Assembly: GCA_964243295.1 (NCBI GenBank)
Contig: CAXTEJ010000037.1
Location: forward strand, 1-30,900
Direction of reading: 5' to 3'
DNA length: 30,900 nt
Source: CAXTEJ01 sp964243295
Lineage (GTDB): Bacteria; Actinomycetota; Actinomycetes; Actinomycetales; Angustibacteraceae
Shown: piece after piece, positions 9,331-18,605 of the stretch
Layout: each line of letters starts with the position of its first letter
Numbering within the stretch: position 1 is the stretch's first letter
Translations under genes and position numbers: made by a program
Notes under the pieces: model-generated
The model's database searches: none
What the model was told of the DNA's origin: nothing
The model's input: the letters and a program-made list of their open reading frames with translations, nothing else

Positions 9331-9567
9331 TTGACCACCACTGCGAAGAAGGGCACCCGCCTGGTGGGTGAGGAGCGCGACAAGCTCGCGTCACAGGTCA
9401 CCGACGAGTACCAGGACGGCAAGAGCATTCGCGACATCGCCTCGGCGACGGGACGGTCCTACGGGTTCGTGCACCGGGTGCTCGTCGAGAGCGGTGCCGC
9501 GATGCGCTCACGCGGTGGGGCGACCCGTCGCCGCACCGAGGACGCAGAGCCCGCTCGCACCAGCTGA
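9331..9567 (+). CDS. Small helix-turn-helix protein
   Basis: This 78-residue basic protein begins TTTAKKGTRLVGEERDKLA and has a helix-turn-helix segment around 32-54 (GKSIRDIASATGRSYGFVHR) followed by a basic, Arg-rich tail with SRGGATRRR. This matches a small conserved actinobacterial helix-turn-helix family of unknown target. The TTG at 9331 is preferred because GGAG (9321-9324) lies six bases upstream. An in-frame ATG at 9307 would put that site inside the gene. A strong hairpin follows the stop, so it is probably monocistronic. DNA binding is inferred from the motif. Confidence 0.85.
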   Translation: MTTTAKKGTRLVGEERDKLASQVTDEYQDGKSIRDIASATGRSYGFVHRVLVESGAAMRSRGGATRRRTEDAEPARTS

Positions 9568-9584
9568 TCGGCGGCGTCACACAC

Positions 9585-9622
9585 CACCCGGGGCCCGGCC
9601 GACTTCGGCCGGGCCCCGGGTG
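9585..9622 (+). terminator. Strong 17-bp hairpin terminator
   Basis: CACCCGGGGCCCGGCCG (9585-9601) pairs perfectly with 9606-9622 across the four-base loop ACTT. It begins 17 nt after the small HTH gene stop. There is no T-run; such GC-only hairpins are usual at actinobacterial gene ends. Confidence 0.8.
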
Positions 9623-9756
9623 CTGCCCGTGGCCACCTGCGCACGTCGGCGGCCAGGGTCGACGTCCAGGTGGGGAGCCGGGAAGCAGCCGGGCGGTGAG
9701 CACGTTGCAGGTCAGGACGTGCGAGCGGGACCGATGGCAAGAGGACGTGGTGGCTG

Positions 9757-11658
<1,902 letters not shown>

Positions 11659-11668
11659 CCGGCCGGTC

Positions 11669-12430
11669 TCACAGCGCCCGGGTCAGCCCGCCGTCGACCG
11701 CGATGGCCGAACCGGTGACGTACGACGCGGCCGGCGACAGCACGAAAGCGGCCACCCGCGCGAACTCCTCCGGCATGCCGTACCGGCCCAGCGGGATGCC
11801 GGACTCCGCCCGTGCCCGCGCGTCCTCCGGCTCGCCGGTGGCGAGGTCGAGCTCGCGCACCCGGTCGGTGTCGATGCGACCAGGGAGCAGCGAGTTCACG
11901 CGCACCCCGTGGATGCCGTTCTCGTCGGCGAGGGTCTTGGCGGCCATCGCGAGCCCGGGGCGCAGGCCGTTGGACGCCGCGAGGCCGGTCACCGGCGACC
12001 TGACCGAGGTCGACAGCACGAACACGATCGAGGCCCCCTCGATGTCCGCGGTGTCGACGACGGCGCGCGCCAGCCGCATCGGCCCGAGGTAGATGCTCTC
12101 GAAGGCGCCGCGCCACTGGTCGTCGGTGAGCTCGGCGGTCGTGCCGGCCGGTGGGCCGCCCACGCTGATCAGCGCGCCGTCCAGCCGGCCGAACCGGCCG
12201 ATCGCGGCAGCGCACAGCCGCGACGGCAGGTCGGGGTCGGCGAGGTCACCGGGGACGCCGATCGCCCGGTCGCCGCCCAGGCCGCTGGTCAGGGCGTCCA
12301 GCGAGCGCTCGTCTCGGCTGGAGACCACCAGCCGCGCTCCCTCGGCCACCAGGACGCGAGCGCTCGCGGCGCCCAGCCCCCGCGAGGCGCCGGTGAGGAT
12401 GTAGACGCGCCCGTCGAGTCCGAGGTCCAT
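11669..12430 (-). CDS. Atypical short-chain dehydrogenase/reductase
   Basis: This 253-residue Rossmann-fold protein has a nucleotide-binding TGASRGLG (13-20) and the C-terminal YVTGSAIAVDGG typical of SDRs. The catalytic YxxxK reads LAASN (150-154), so both Tyr and Lys are missing. The NAG motif is SVGGPP (89-94), and Ser140/Ser142 may keep the serine position. This resembles the BKR-like SDR subgroup known to lack a perfect catalytic tetrad. Its reaction is unknown, and catalysis may be altered or absent. CAGACT ends six bases before the ATG, so a leaderless transcript is likely. It lies 68 nt after SURF1 on the same strand. Confidence 0.85.
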   Translation of the reverse strand: MDLGLDGRVYILTGASRGLGAASARVLVAEGARLVVSSRDERSLDALTSGLGGDRAIGVPGDLADPDLPSRLCAAAIGRFGRLDGALISVGGPPAGTTAELTDDQWRGAFESIYLGPMRLARAVVDTADIEGASIVFVLSTSVRSPVTGLAASNGLRPGLAMAAKTLADENGIHGVRVNSLLPGRIDTDRVRELDLATGEPEDARARAESGIPLGRYGMPEEFARVAAFVLSPAASYVTGSAIAVDGGLTRAL

Positions 12431-12498
12431 CCCCGCAGTCTGGCAGTCGGGCGGCTGCGTGCACGGGCGGTGCGCCCGCGATGGGCCAGCCGGGTGAC

Positions 12499-13368
12499 TC
12501 ACTCGTCGTCGGCGTCCCAGATCCGCCGCTTGCGGAGGCGGGCCGGCTCGAGCGGTCGCAGCGGCAGCTCGCCGTCGGCGTCCCCACGTCGCTGGTCCGG
12601 CTCGGCCGCCAGGGCGCGCCGACGGCGGGCGACCCACACCGGGAAGCCGAGCCCGAGCAGCGCGAAGAGGACCCACTGCACGGCGTACGACGCGTTGATG
12701 CCCTCGCTGCCGTCGCGCTCGGGGGCGTCGAGCAGCTCGGGCGCGGGCGTGACGGCGGGCGACTCGCTCGCGAGCACCCCGTAGGCGCTCCGCACCGGGT
12801 AGCCCAGCGGCTCGGCGATGGCGTCGACCGACAGGCTCGCGACCTGCCCGCCCGCGAGGCGCGACCCGCGGGCCCGCTCGCTCGGCCGCAGCCGCGCCAC
12901 GACCGTGACGGTGCCCGGGGGCGGAGCGGGCACCGAGTCCGGTGCACGCCCCGGGTCGCCGCGACCGCTGCCGTTCGGGATCCAGCCCCGGTCGACGAGC
13001 AGCGCGCTGCCGTCGGCCAGCCGCAGCGGCACCACGACCTCGTAGCCGTACGTCGCGTCAGCGTTCGGGCCCGTCCACGGCCGGTTGCGCACCAGCGTCG
13101 TGCCGGTGACGTCGTACCTGCCGGTGACGGTCACGCGCCGCCACTGCAGGTCGGCCGCGAAGGGCGTGGTGGGGGACGGGAGCAGCGAGGTGAGCGTCAC
13201 GGGGGGCGCGTCGTAGTTGCGTGAGACCAGCTGCGTGCGCTCGTGCTTGTCCTGGTAGCGGTGCAGCTGCCACCGGCCGAGGAGCACGCAGGCGGTGGCG
13301 AACACGACCGCGAGCGCCCACAGCCCTATCGTCACGCGGTGGCGCCGCAGCAGGTCCAGGGCCGACAC
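12499..13368 (-). CDS. SURF1 family cytochrome oxidase assembly protein
   Basis: This 289-residue protein has two membrane helices, one near the start (about 11-32, ending LLGRWQLHRYQDK) and one near 235-255, enclosing an extracytoplasmic domain with the SURF1 features LVRNRPW, YGYEVVVPLRL and LLVDRGWIPNG. SURF1 proteins help assemble the heme a-copper centre of aa3-type cytochrome c oxidase. The C-terminal tail is charged and cytoplasmic. The GTG at 13368 was chosen because TACCGT ends six bases upstream, the leaderless arrangement seen repeatedly here. It is divergent from the gene at 13465. Confidence 0.9.
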   Translation of the reverse strand: MSALDLLRRHRVTIGLWALAVVFATACVLLGRWQLHRYQDKHERTQLVSRNYDAPPVTLTSLLPSPTTPFAADLQWRRVTVTGRYDVTGTTLVRNRPWTGPNADATYGYEVVVPLRLADGSALLVDRGWIPNGSGRGDPGRAPDSVPAPPPGTVTVVARLRPSERARGSRLAGGQVASLSVDAIAEPLGYPVRSAYGVLASESPAVTPAPELLDAPERDGSEGINASYAVQWVLFALLGLGFPVWVARRRRALAAEPDQRRGDADGELPLRPLEPARLRKRRIWDADDE

Positions 13369-13374
13369 CTCTCG

Positions 13375-13380
13375 ACGGTA
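13375..13380 (-). promoter_or_regulatory. -10 box for SURF1, leaderless
   Basis: On the minus strand TACCGT is followed by six bases and then the GTG start at 13368, placing transcription start on the start codon. Confidence 0.5.
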
Positions 13381-13464
13381 GTCGACCGGCCGGCGGCCCA
13401 CCGCAGGTGGCCCGAGGTGGACGTCGGCCGGGTCCCGTCGCGGCGCTGCTGCCAGACTGGGGGC

Positions 13465-14001
13465 GTGAGCGCTGGGAGGGTCGGCCCGGCGGCCCGGCTG
13501 ACCGAGGCGGACGTCGGCTGCTGGGTCGTCAAGAGCGCCCTGCCACCGGGGGCCGTGGTGCCGGGGTGGCGACCCGGGGCGGTGGCCTCGCTGGACAGGT
13601 GCGTGCGGCCGTCGTACCGGCTGGGCCTCATGCGCCCCGGGCAGCGGGTGCTGCTGTGGTGCAGCGGCGCGGGCTCCGGAGTCCGGGCGCTCGGCACGCT
13701 CACCAGCGCCGTCGCGGGGGAGCCGGAGCCGGACGGCCCGCACGTCGGCGTCCGGCTGCTGCTGCTGGGCGAGCCGGTGCTGCGCGCCGACCTGGTGGGC
13801 CACCCCGCCGTCGCGGGCGCGGAGGTGCTGCGCGTGCCGGCGGGCAGCAACCCCTCGTTCCTGTCGCCGACGCAGACCGGTGCGCTCATCGACCTGCTCG
13901 ACCCCGCGGACCTGCGAGCGGCGGGGTGGCTGCCCGGCGCCCGGCCGGTCCGCTCCACCCCTCGCGTCGAGCCCCCGGCGCGGCTCGACCCGGCCACGTA
14001 G
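13465..14001 (+). CDS. Unknown protein, possibly EVE/PUA-like
   Basis: This 178-residue soluble protein is not securely recognised. Its opening DVGCWVVKSALPPG, the following MRPGQRVLLWCSGAGSGVRALG and the overall spacing recall the EVE/PUA-like fold (CWLLK..., GD.VLLW.SG, G..AIG), which binds modified bases or RNA. That is a weak pattern match only. The rest shows no membrane segment or catalytic motif. CAGACT ends six bases before the GTG at 13465, so it is probably leaderless. Its stop codon overlaps the -10 box of moaA. Being next to moaA does not by itself imply a molybdenum role. Confidence 0.7.
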   Translation: MSAGRVGPAARLTEADVGCWVVKSALPPGAVVPGWRPGAVASLDRCVRPSYRLGLMRPGQRVLLWCSGAGSGVRALGTLTSAVAGEPEPDGPHVGVRLLLLGEPVLRADLVGHPAVAGAEVLRVPAGSNPSFLSPTQTGALIDLLDPADLRAAGWLPGARPVRSTPRVEPPARLDPAT

Positions 14002-14004
14002 ACT
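13999..14004 (+). promoter_or_regulatory. -10 box for moaA, leaderless
   Basis: TAGACT ends six bases before the moaA GTG at 14011. Its first three bases are the stop codon of the preceding gene. The arrangement predicts a leaderless moaA transcript. Confidence 0.6.
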
Positions 14005-14010
14005 TCGCGG

Positions 14011-15030
14011 GTGACTGCCACCGCGACCACCGCCACGACAGGGGCGCTGGTCGACGCGTTCGGGCGCGTCGCGACCGACCTGCGGGTGTCGCTGACCGAC
14101 CGCTGCAACCTGCGCTGCACCTACTGCATGCCCGCCGAGGGGCTCTCGTGGCTGCCCAAGCCCGAGCTGCTCACCGACGACGAGCTGGTGCGGCTGGTGG
14201 GCATCGCGGTCGCCCTCGGCGTCACAGACGTCCGCCTGACCGGCGGCGAGCCGCTCATCCGGCGCGGCATCACCGGGCTGGTCGCGCGCCTCGCCGCGCT
14301 CGGGCCGCGCCCCAGGCTGGCCCTCACCACGAACGGGCTGGGTCTGGACAAGCTGGCCGGACCGCTGGCTGACGCCGGCCTCGACCGCGTCAACGTCAGC
14401 CTCGACACCGTCGACCGGCTCTCCTTCGCCACGCTCACCCGCCGCGACCGTCTGGACGACGTGGTGCGCGGCCTCGCGGCCGCCGCGGCTGCGGGCCTCA
14501 CGCCGGTGAAGGTCAACGCCGTGGCGATGCGCGGGGTCAACCTCGACTCCGCGCCCGACCTGCTCGCCTGGTGCCTCGACCGCGGCTACGAGCTGCGGTT
14601 CATCGAGCAGATGCCGCTCGACGCCGAGCACCAGTGGGACCGCAGCTCGATGGTGACCCAGGCCGAGCTGCTCGAGCGGCTCTCGGCCCGGTTCGCGCTG
14701 ACGCCGACCGGTGAGCGCACCCGCGGCAGCGCACCCGCCGAGACCTGGCTTGTCGACGGCGGCCCGGCCGTCGTGGGGGTCATCGCGAGCGTCAGCCAGC
14801 CGTTCTGCGGCGCGTGCGACCGGGTGCGCCTGACCGCCGACGGCCAGCTGCGCTCGTGCCTGTTCGCCCGCACCGAGGACGACCTGCGCACGCCGCTGCG
14901 CGCCGGGGCAGGCGACGACGAGATCGCGGCGCAGATGATGCGGCTGATGGCGGCCAAGAAGGCCGGGCACGGCATCGACGACCCCAGCTTCCTGCAGCCC
15001 GACCGCCCGATGTCGGCCATCGGCGGTTAG
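14011..15030 (+). CDS. moaA: GTP 3',8-cyclase MoaA (molybdenum cofactor step 1)
   Basis: This 339-residue radical SAM enzyme converts GTP to 3',8-cyclo-GTP, which MoaC turns into cPMP, the first step of molybdenum cofactor synthesis. The SAM [4Fe-4S] cluster cysteines are 32, 36 and 39 (CNLRCTYC), with TGGEPL at 77-82. The C-terminal cluster cysteines are 266, 269 and 283 (CGACDRVRL, SCLF), and the catalytic C-terminal Gly-Gly is intact (SAIGG). Length is normal. No other molybdenum cofactor genes are in the window, so moaA stands alone here. The GTG start is supported by the TAGACT box six bases upstream. Confidence 0.97.
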   Translation: MTATATTATTGALVDAFGRVATDLRVSLTDRCNLRCTYCMPAEGLSWLPKPELLTDDELVRLVGIAVALGVTDVRLTGGEPLIRRGITGLVARLAALGPRPRLALTTNGLGLDKLAGPLADAGLDRVNVSLDTVDRLSFATLTRRDRLDDVVRGLAAAAAAGLTPVKVNAVAMRGVNLDSAPDLLAWCLDRGYELRFIEQMPLDAEHQWDRSSMVTQAELLERLSARFALTPTGERTRGSAPAETWLVDGGPAVVGVIASVSQPFCGACDRVRLTADGQLRSCLFARTEDDLRTPLRAGAGDDEIAAQMMRLMAAKKAGHGIDDPSFLQPDRPMSAIGG

Positions 15031-15061
15031 CTGCCGCTCGCCCACCGACACTGGCGGTCGG

Positions 15062-15289
15062 CTACAGCTCGGCCACCGGCACGCTCTCGCGCAGGAACCC
15101 GCGCACCGCCAGGAAGCTCCCGAGCGTCGGCGTGTGCTCGTCGCACGCGAGCCAGGTCTTGCGCCGCTCGGGCGCGTGCAGCGCGGGGTTGTTCCACAGC
15201 AGCGCGGTCACACCGGCTGCGCGGCAGCCGCGCGCGCTGCACACCTGCTCGGCGGGCGCGTCAGGCGCCGAGGGGTGCAGCAGGTCCAC
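15062..15289 (-). CDS. Small Cys/His protein, probable metal-binding
   Basis: This 75-residue protein has Cys17, Cys22 (CSARGCRAAG), then WNNPALHAPERRKTWLACDEH with Cys49 and His52. Four closely placed Cys/His ligands suggest a small zinc-ribbon-like fold. The family is common in actinobacteria and is sometimes misannotated as acetone carboxylase; no such activity is possible at this size. Function unknown. The GTG at 15289 has GACACT ending six bases upstream. It lies 44 nt after the DUF3099 gene on the same strand, and could also be read from that gene. Confidence 0.8.
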   Translation of the reverse strand: MDLLHPSAPDAPAEQVCSARGCRAAGVTALLWNNPALHAPERRKTWLACDEHTPTLGSFLAVRGFLRESVPVAEL

Positions 15290-15333
15290 GGCACCAGTGT
15301 CCACCAGTGTCGACGAGTGTCGCGGACGCCGGG

Positions 15334-15654
15334 TCAGGGGCGGGCGTCGGGCAGCCGCTTGGCCTGGTCGCCCTCGATGGCGCCGACGGGCACGTGGTAC
15401 TCCTCGGGCGCCGGCGGCGCGGGCGAGCGGCCGGTGTTGGCGGCCACCACCGCGACGTAGGGCAGGAACACCGCGAAGGCGACGAACACCCAGCGGATCG
15501 GCCCGTCGGTCACGACGGCCAGGACGAAGCAGATGGTGCGCACCGACATCGAGATGAGGTACCGCCGCATGCGGGGGCCCATGTCGTCCTGGAGAGAGCT
15601 GCGGGCACCGCTGATCGAGTAGACCTCGGGCTCCTGCTGACGCGTCTTGGGCAC
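15334..15654 (-). CDS. DUF3099 membrane protein
   Basis: This 106-residue protein has the DUF3099 layout. A short N-terminal part holds VYSISGARSSLQDDMGPRMRRYL, which I split as VYSISGARSSL and DDMGPRMRRYL. Two membrane helices follow (about 38-48 and 53-70, around CFVLAVV and WVFVAFAVFLPYVAVV), then a cytoplasmic Pro-rich tail. The family is actinobacterial and of unknown role. The GTG start has TAGCGT ending six bases upstream and no Shine-Dalgarno site, so it should be leaderless. It lies between the small Cys/His gene and the TldE gene, all on the minus strand. Confidence 0.87.
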   Translation of the reverse strand: MPKTRQQEPEVYSISGARSSLQDDMGPRMRRYLISMSVRTICFVLAVVTDGPIRWVFVAFAVFLPYVAVVAANTGRSPAPPAPEEYHVPVGAIEGDQAKRLPDARP

Positions 15655-15660
15655 GGTCCC

Positions 15661-15666
15661 ACGCTA
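15661..15666 (-). promoter_or_regulatory. -10 box for DUF3099 gene, leaderless
   Basis: TAGCGT on the minus strand is followed by six bases and the GTG at 15654. Confidence 0.6.
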
Positions 15667-15717
15667 TGCCTGGGCCACCGCCGGCACCGACCAGGACCGG
15701 CCACTGACGCGATCGCC

Positions 15718-17094
15718 CTATGAGGCCTGGCTCACGCTCGAGCAGTTGAAGCCGGCGACACGCAGTGGGGGCATCGCGGTGCGGGCGAAGTAGTCGCCCA
15801 GCTCGCGGCCGAGCGCCGGCACCGTGGCGCCCGCGGCCTCGATGCGCCGCAGCAGGGCGACGGGGCTGTCGTTGAACCGGAAGTTCGTCACCGCGCCCAC
15901 GACCTCGCCGTGCTCGACCAGGTAGACGCCGTCGCGGGTCAGCCCGGTCAGCAGCAGGGTCTGCGGGTCGACCTCCCGCACGTACCACAGGCAGGTGAGC
16001 AGCAGGCCGCGGTCGAGGTCGCCCACCAGGTCGCCGGTCGTGCCGGCGCCGCCGTCCACCGTGAGCTGGAGGTTGTCGACGGGTGGGCGGAAGTCCAGCC
16101 CCGCGAGGGCCGCCGAGTGGCGTGTGCCGGGCAGCGCGGCGAGCCGGCCGCGCTCGACCCAGGCCGTGGCCGGAACCGGCAGCCCGTTGTCGAACACCGA
16201 GCCGAGCAGCCCGCTCGAGCGCGCCTGCACGAACGGCGACGACTCCATGCCGGCAAGGCGCGGGTCGCTGCGCAGCGTCAGCGGGACGTCGGTCAGCACC
16301 TCGCCGACCCGGGTGCCCCCGCCGGGATGGCCGAACACCGACCGGCCCTCGTGCGCGGTGCGGACGTCGGCCGACAGGTAGGCGTAGGTCATCAGGTCGG
16401 CGACGGCGCTGGGCGGCAGCACCGTGTCGTAGCGGCCGGCCTCGACCTCGACCCGGCGCGCCTGCCACGCCAGCCGCTCCTCGACCTCGGCGGCGAGCGC
16501 TGCGACGTCGACCTCGTCCAGCGTGCGAGCGGCCGTGCCGGCCCAGGCCGAGCGGGTGCGGCCGGCGCTCTTGCCGTTGAGGTCGACCACGGCGCTGGGC
16601 TGCACGTGCCGGCGGCGGATGCCCGTGGAGGTGGCGAGGTAGACGGTGGTGGTGTCCTGCTCGGCGTAGCCGAACTGCTCGAGCCCGCTGCTGCGCGCGT
16701 GGTCGAACGCCGCGCCCAGCCCGGCCGCGAGTGAGCGCAGGTCGTCCGGCACGACGTCGACGGCGCCCAGGCCGAAGTCGTCGTCGGCGCCGCCCTCGGC
16801 CAGCGCGGCGGCGTCCTCGGAGGGGGCGGCGGCGCGCGCCGCCGCCTCGGCGTCGGCGACCAGCCCGGCGACGTCGTCCGGGCCGACGCCGCTGCGGCTG
16901 ACGACGCCCGCGCGGGTCCGGTCGTGGACGCTGACGACCGTGACGTCGAGCGACCCGGTGAGCCCGTTGGTGGTCAGGGTGCTCGCGGCCCAGCGCAGGT
17001 TGGCGGTGCGCGTGACGCTGACGAGCACGACGCAGGGCAGCGTGGCCGCGGCGACGGCCTGCTCGGCCAGCGCGGCGGGGGTCGAGGTGCTCAC
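15718..17094 (-). CDS. tldE: TldE/PmbA family protease subunit
   Basis: This 458-residue protein is the non-metal partner of the TldD/TldE heterodimeric protease, which processes leader peptides and unfolded peptides (microcin B17 and CcdA in Escherichia coli). It shares the PmbA/TldD fold with conserved parts such as SGLLGSVFDNGLP, VDNLQLTVDGG, TGLTRDGVYLVEHGEVVGAV (split: TGLTRDGVYLVEHG, VVGAVTNFRFNDSP) and lacks HExxxH, as expected for TldE. The GTG start overlaps the tldD stop by GTGA, so both subunits are probably made together. No ribosomal-peptide precursor was seen nearby, so the substrate is unknown. Confidence 0.92.
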   Translation of the reverse strand: MSTSTPAALAEQAVAAATLPCVVLVSVTRTANLRWAASTLTTNGLTGSLDVTVVSVHDRTRAGVVSRSGVGPDDVAGLVADAEAAARAAAPSEDAAALAEGGADDDFGLGAVDVVPDDLRSLAAGLGAAFDHARSSGLEQFGYAEQDTTTVYLATSTGIRRRHVQPSAVVDLNGKSAGRTRSAWAGTAARTLDEVDVAALAAEVEERLAWQARRVEVEAGRYDTVLPPSAVADLMTYAYLSADVRTAHEGRSVFGHPGGGTRVGEVLTDVPLTLRSDPRLAGMESSPFVQARSSGLLGSVFDNGLPVPATAWVERGRLAALPGTRHSAALAGLDFRPPVDNLQLTVDGGAGTTGDLVGDLDRGLLLTCLWYVREVDPQTLLLTGLTRDGVYLVEHGEVVGAVTNFRFNDSPVALLRRIEAAGATVPALGRELGDYFARTAMPPLRVAGFNCSSVSQAS

Positions 17095-18605
17095 CCGGCC
17101 CCCTCGGCGACGGTGTTGAGCACGCGCACGCCGGTGAACAGCGCGCTCGGGCAGCCGTGGCTGACGGCGGCCACCTGCCCCGGCTGGCCCTTGCCGCAGT
17201 TGAAGGCGCCGCCCAGCACCCACGTCTGCGGGCCGCCGACCCGCGCCATCGACCCCCAGAAGTCGGTGGTGGTGGCCTGGTAGGCGAGGTCCTTGACCAT
17301 GCCCGCGAGCCGGCCGTCGACGATGCGGTAGAACCGCTGGCCGGTGAACTGGAAGTTGTAGCGCTGCATGTCGATCGACCACGACTTGTCGCCGACGACG
17401 AGGAACCCGCGCTCGACGCCGCTGACGAGGTCGTCGGTCGACGGGCCGCCCGCCGCCGGCTGCAGGCTCACGTTGGCCATCCGCTGGATCGGCACGTGGG
17501 ACGGCGAGTCGGCGAAGGCGCAGCCGTTCGAGCGCTCCAGCCCGGTCAGCCGCGCGATGCGCCGGTCGAGCTGGTAGCCGACCAGGGTGCCGTCGCGCAC
17601 GATGTCGAACGACTGCGTCTGCACGCCCTCGTCGTCCCACCCGGTGGTGGCCAGGCCGTGCTCGGTCGTGCGATCGCCCGTGACGTGCATGAGGTCGGTG
17701 CCGTAGCGCAGCGTGCCGAGCTGGTCGTGGGTGGCGAAGGACGTGCCGGCGTAGGCGGCCTCGTAGCCGAGCGCCCGGTCGAGCTCGGTGGCGTGGCCGA
17801 TGGACTCGTGGATCGTCAGCCACAGGTTGCTCGGGTCGATGACGAGGTCGTAGGTGCCGGCCTCGACGCTGGGTGCCGCGAGCTTCTCGCGCACGAGGTC
17901 CGGCAGCGTCGTGACCTCGTGATCCCAGTCCCACGCGCCCTGCTCCGCGGTGCCGACGAGGTACTCGAACCCGCGGCCCACCGGCGGCGCGAGCGACCGC
18001 ATGCTCTCGGTGCCCGCGCTGCTGCCCACGCTGACCGACAGCTCGGGCTGCAGCCGCACCCGCTGCTGCACCGTGCGGGTGCCGGCGAGGTCAGCGTAGA
18101 GCTTGTGCTCCTTGACGGCGTCCAGCTCGGCCTCGACGTGGTCGACCCCGGCGGCCAGCAGCCGCTGCGACCAGTCCTCGAGCACCGCCTGCTGCTCGCT
18201 CAGCGGCACCTCGAACGGGTCGACGTCGTACGACGACACCCAGGTGCCCGTGTGGGCGGGCTCGGGCGCGAGCTCGACGCGCTCGGTCGACAGCGGCCGC
18301 GACACCCGTGCCATGGCGACGGCCTGCTCGGCGGCAGCCACCGCGTCGGCGACCGTAATGCCGGCCGCGGCCGAGAATCCCCACGTGCCGTCGAGCACCA
18401 CCCGCACCGCGAGACCCGCGTCGGTGCTGTCGCCCGCGCCCGCGCGACGGCCGTCACGCAGCCGCAGGCCGCTGCGCCGCACCCGCTCGACGCGCAGGTC
18501 CGCGTGCTCGACCCCGAGCTCGGCGGCCCGCTGCAGCGCGGCGTCGGCCACCTGCTGCAGCGGCAGGTCGGTGAACGCCGGGTCGACCCCGCGCGCAGCG
18601 CTCAC
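17091..18605 (-). CDS. tldD: TldD family metalloprotease subunit
   Basis: This 504-residue zinc metalloprotease subunit forms the active half of TldD/TldE. The metal motif HESIGH is at 266-271, followed by ATELDR. C-terminal family features include GVERGFLVVGDKSWSID, VKDLAYQATTTDFW and CGKGQPGQ with SHGCPSALF. Length is typical. The GTG start overlaps the upstream oxidoreductase stop by GTGA, and the stop overlaps tldE, giving a tightly coupled trio. In other bacteria the pair removes leaders from modified peptides or degrades unstructured peptides; the role here is not evident. Confidence 0.95.
   Translation of the reverse strand: MSAARGVDPAFTDLPLQQVADAALQRAAELGVEHADLRVERVRRSGLRLRDGRRAGAGDSTDAGLAVRVVLDGTWGFSAAAGITVADAVAAAEQAVAMARVSRPLSTERVELAPEPAHTGTWVSSYDVDPFEVPLSEQQAVLEDWSQRLLAAGVDHVEAELDAVKEHKLYADLAGTRTVQQRVRLQPELSVSVGSSAGTESMRSLAPPVGRGFEYLVGTAEQGAWDWDHEVTTLPDLVREKLAAPSVEAGTYDLVIDPSNLWLTIHESIGHATELDRALGYEAAYAGTSFATHDQLGTLRYGTDLMHVTGDRTTEHGLATTGWDDEGVQTQSFDIVRDGTLVGYQLDRRIARLTGLERSNGCAFADSPSHVPIQRMANVSLQPAAGGPSTDDLVSGVERGFLVVGDKSWSIDMQRYNFQFTGQRFYRIVDGRLAGMVKDLAYQATTTDFWGSMARVGGPQTWVLGGAFNCGKGQPGQVAAVSHGCPSALFTGVRVLNTVAEGAG

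Noticed and set aside
9582..9625. Single CRISPR-like repeat unit
   Set aside because: It is one hairpin with no repeated units or spacers, and is best read as a terminator.
12499..15051. Very long minus-strand open frame extending antisense through moaA
   Set aside because: Only the SURF1 part (to 13368) has protein-like composition. The rest is Arg/Gly/His-rich shadow coding caused by the codon bias of the opposite gene.
15290..15320. Repeated CCAGTGT words near the small Cys/His gene start
   Set aside because: Only two or three short imperfect copies; explained by the GACACT promoter-like word and chance.
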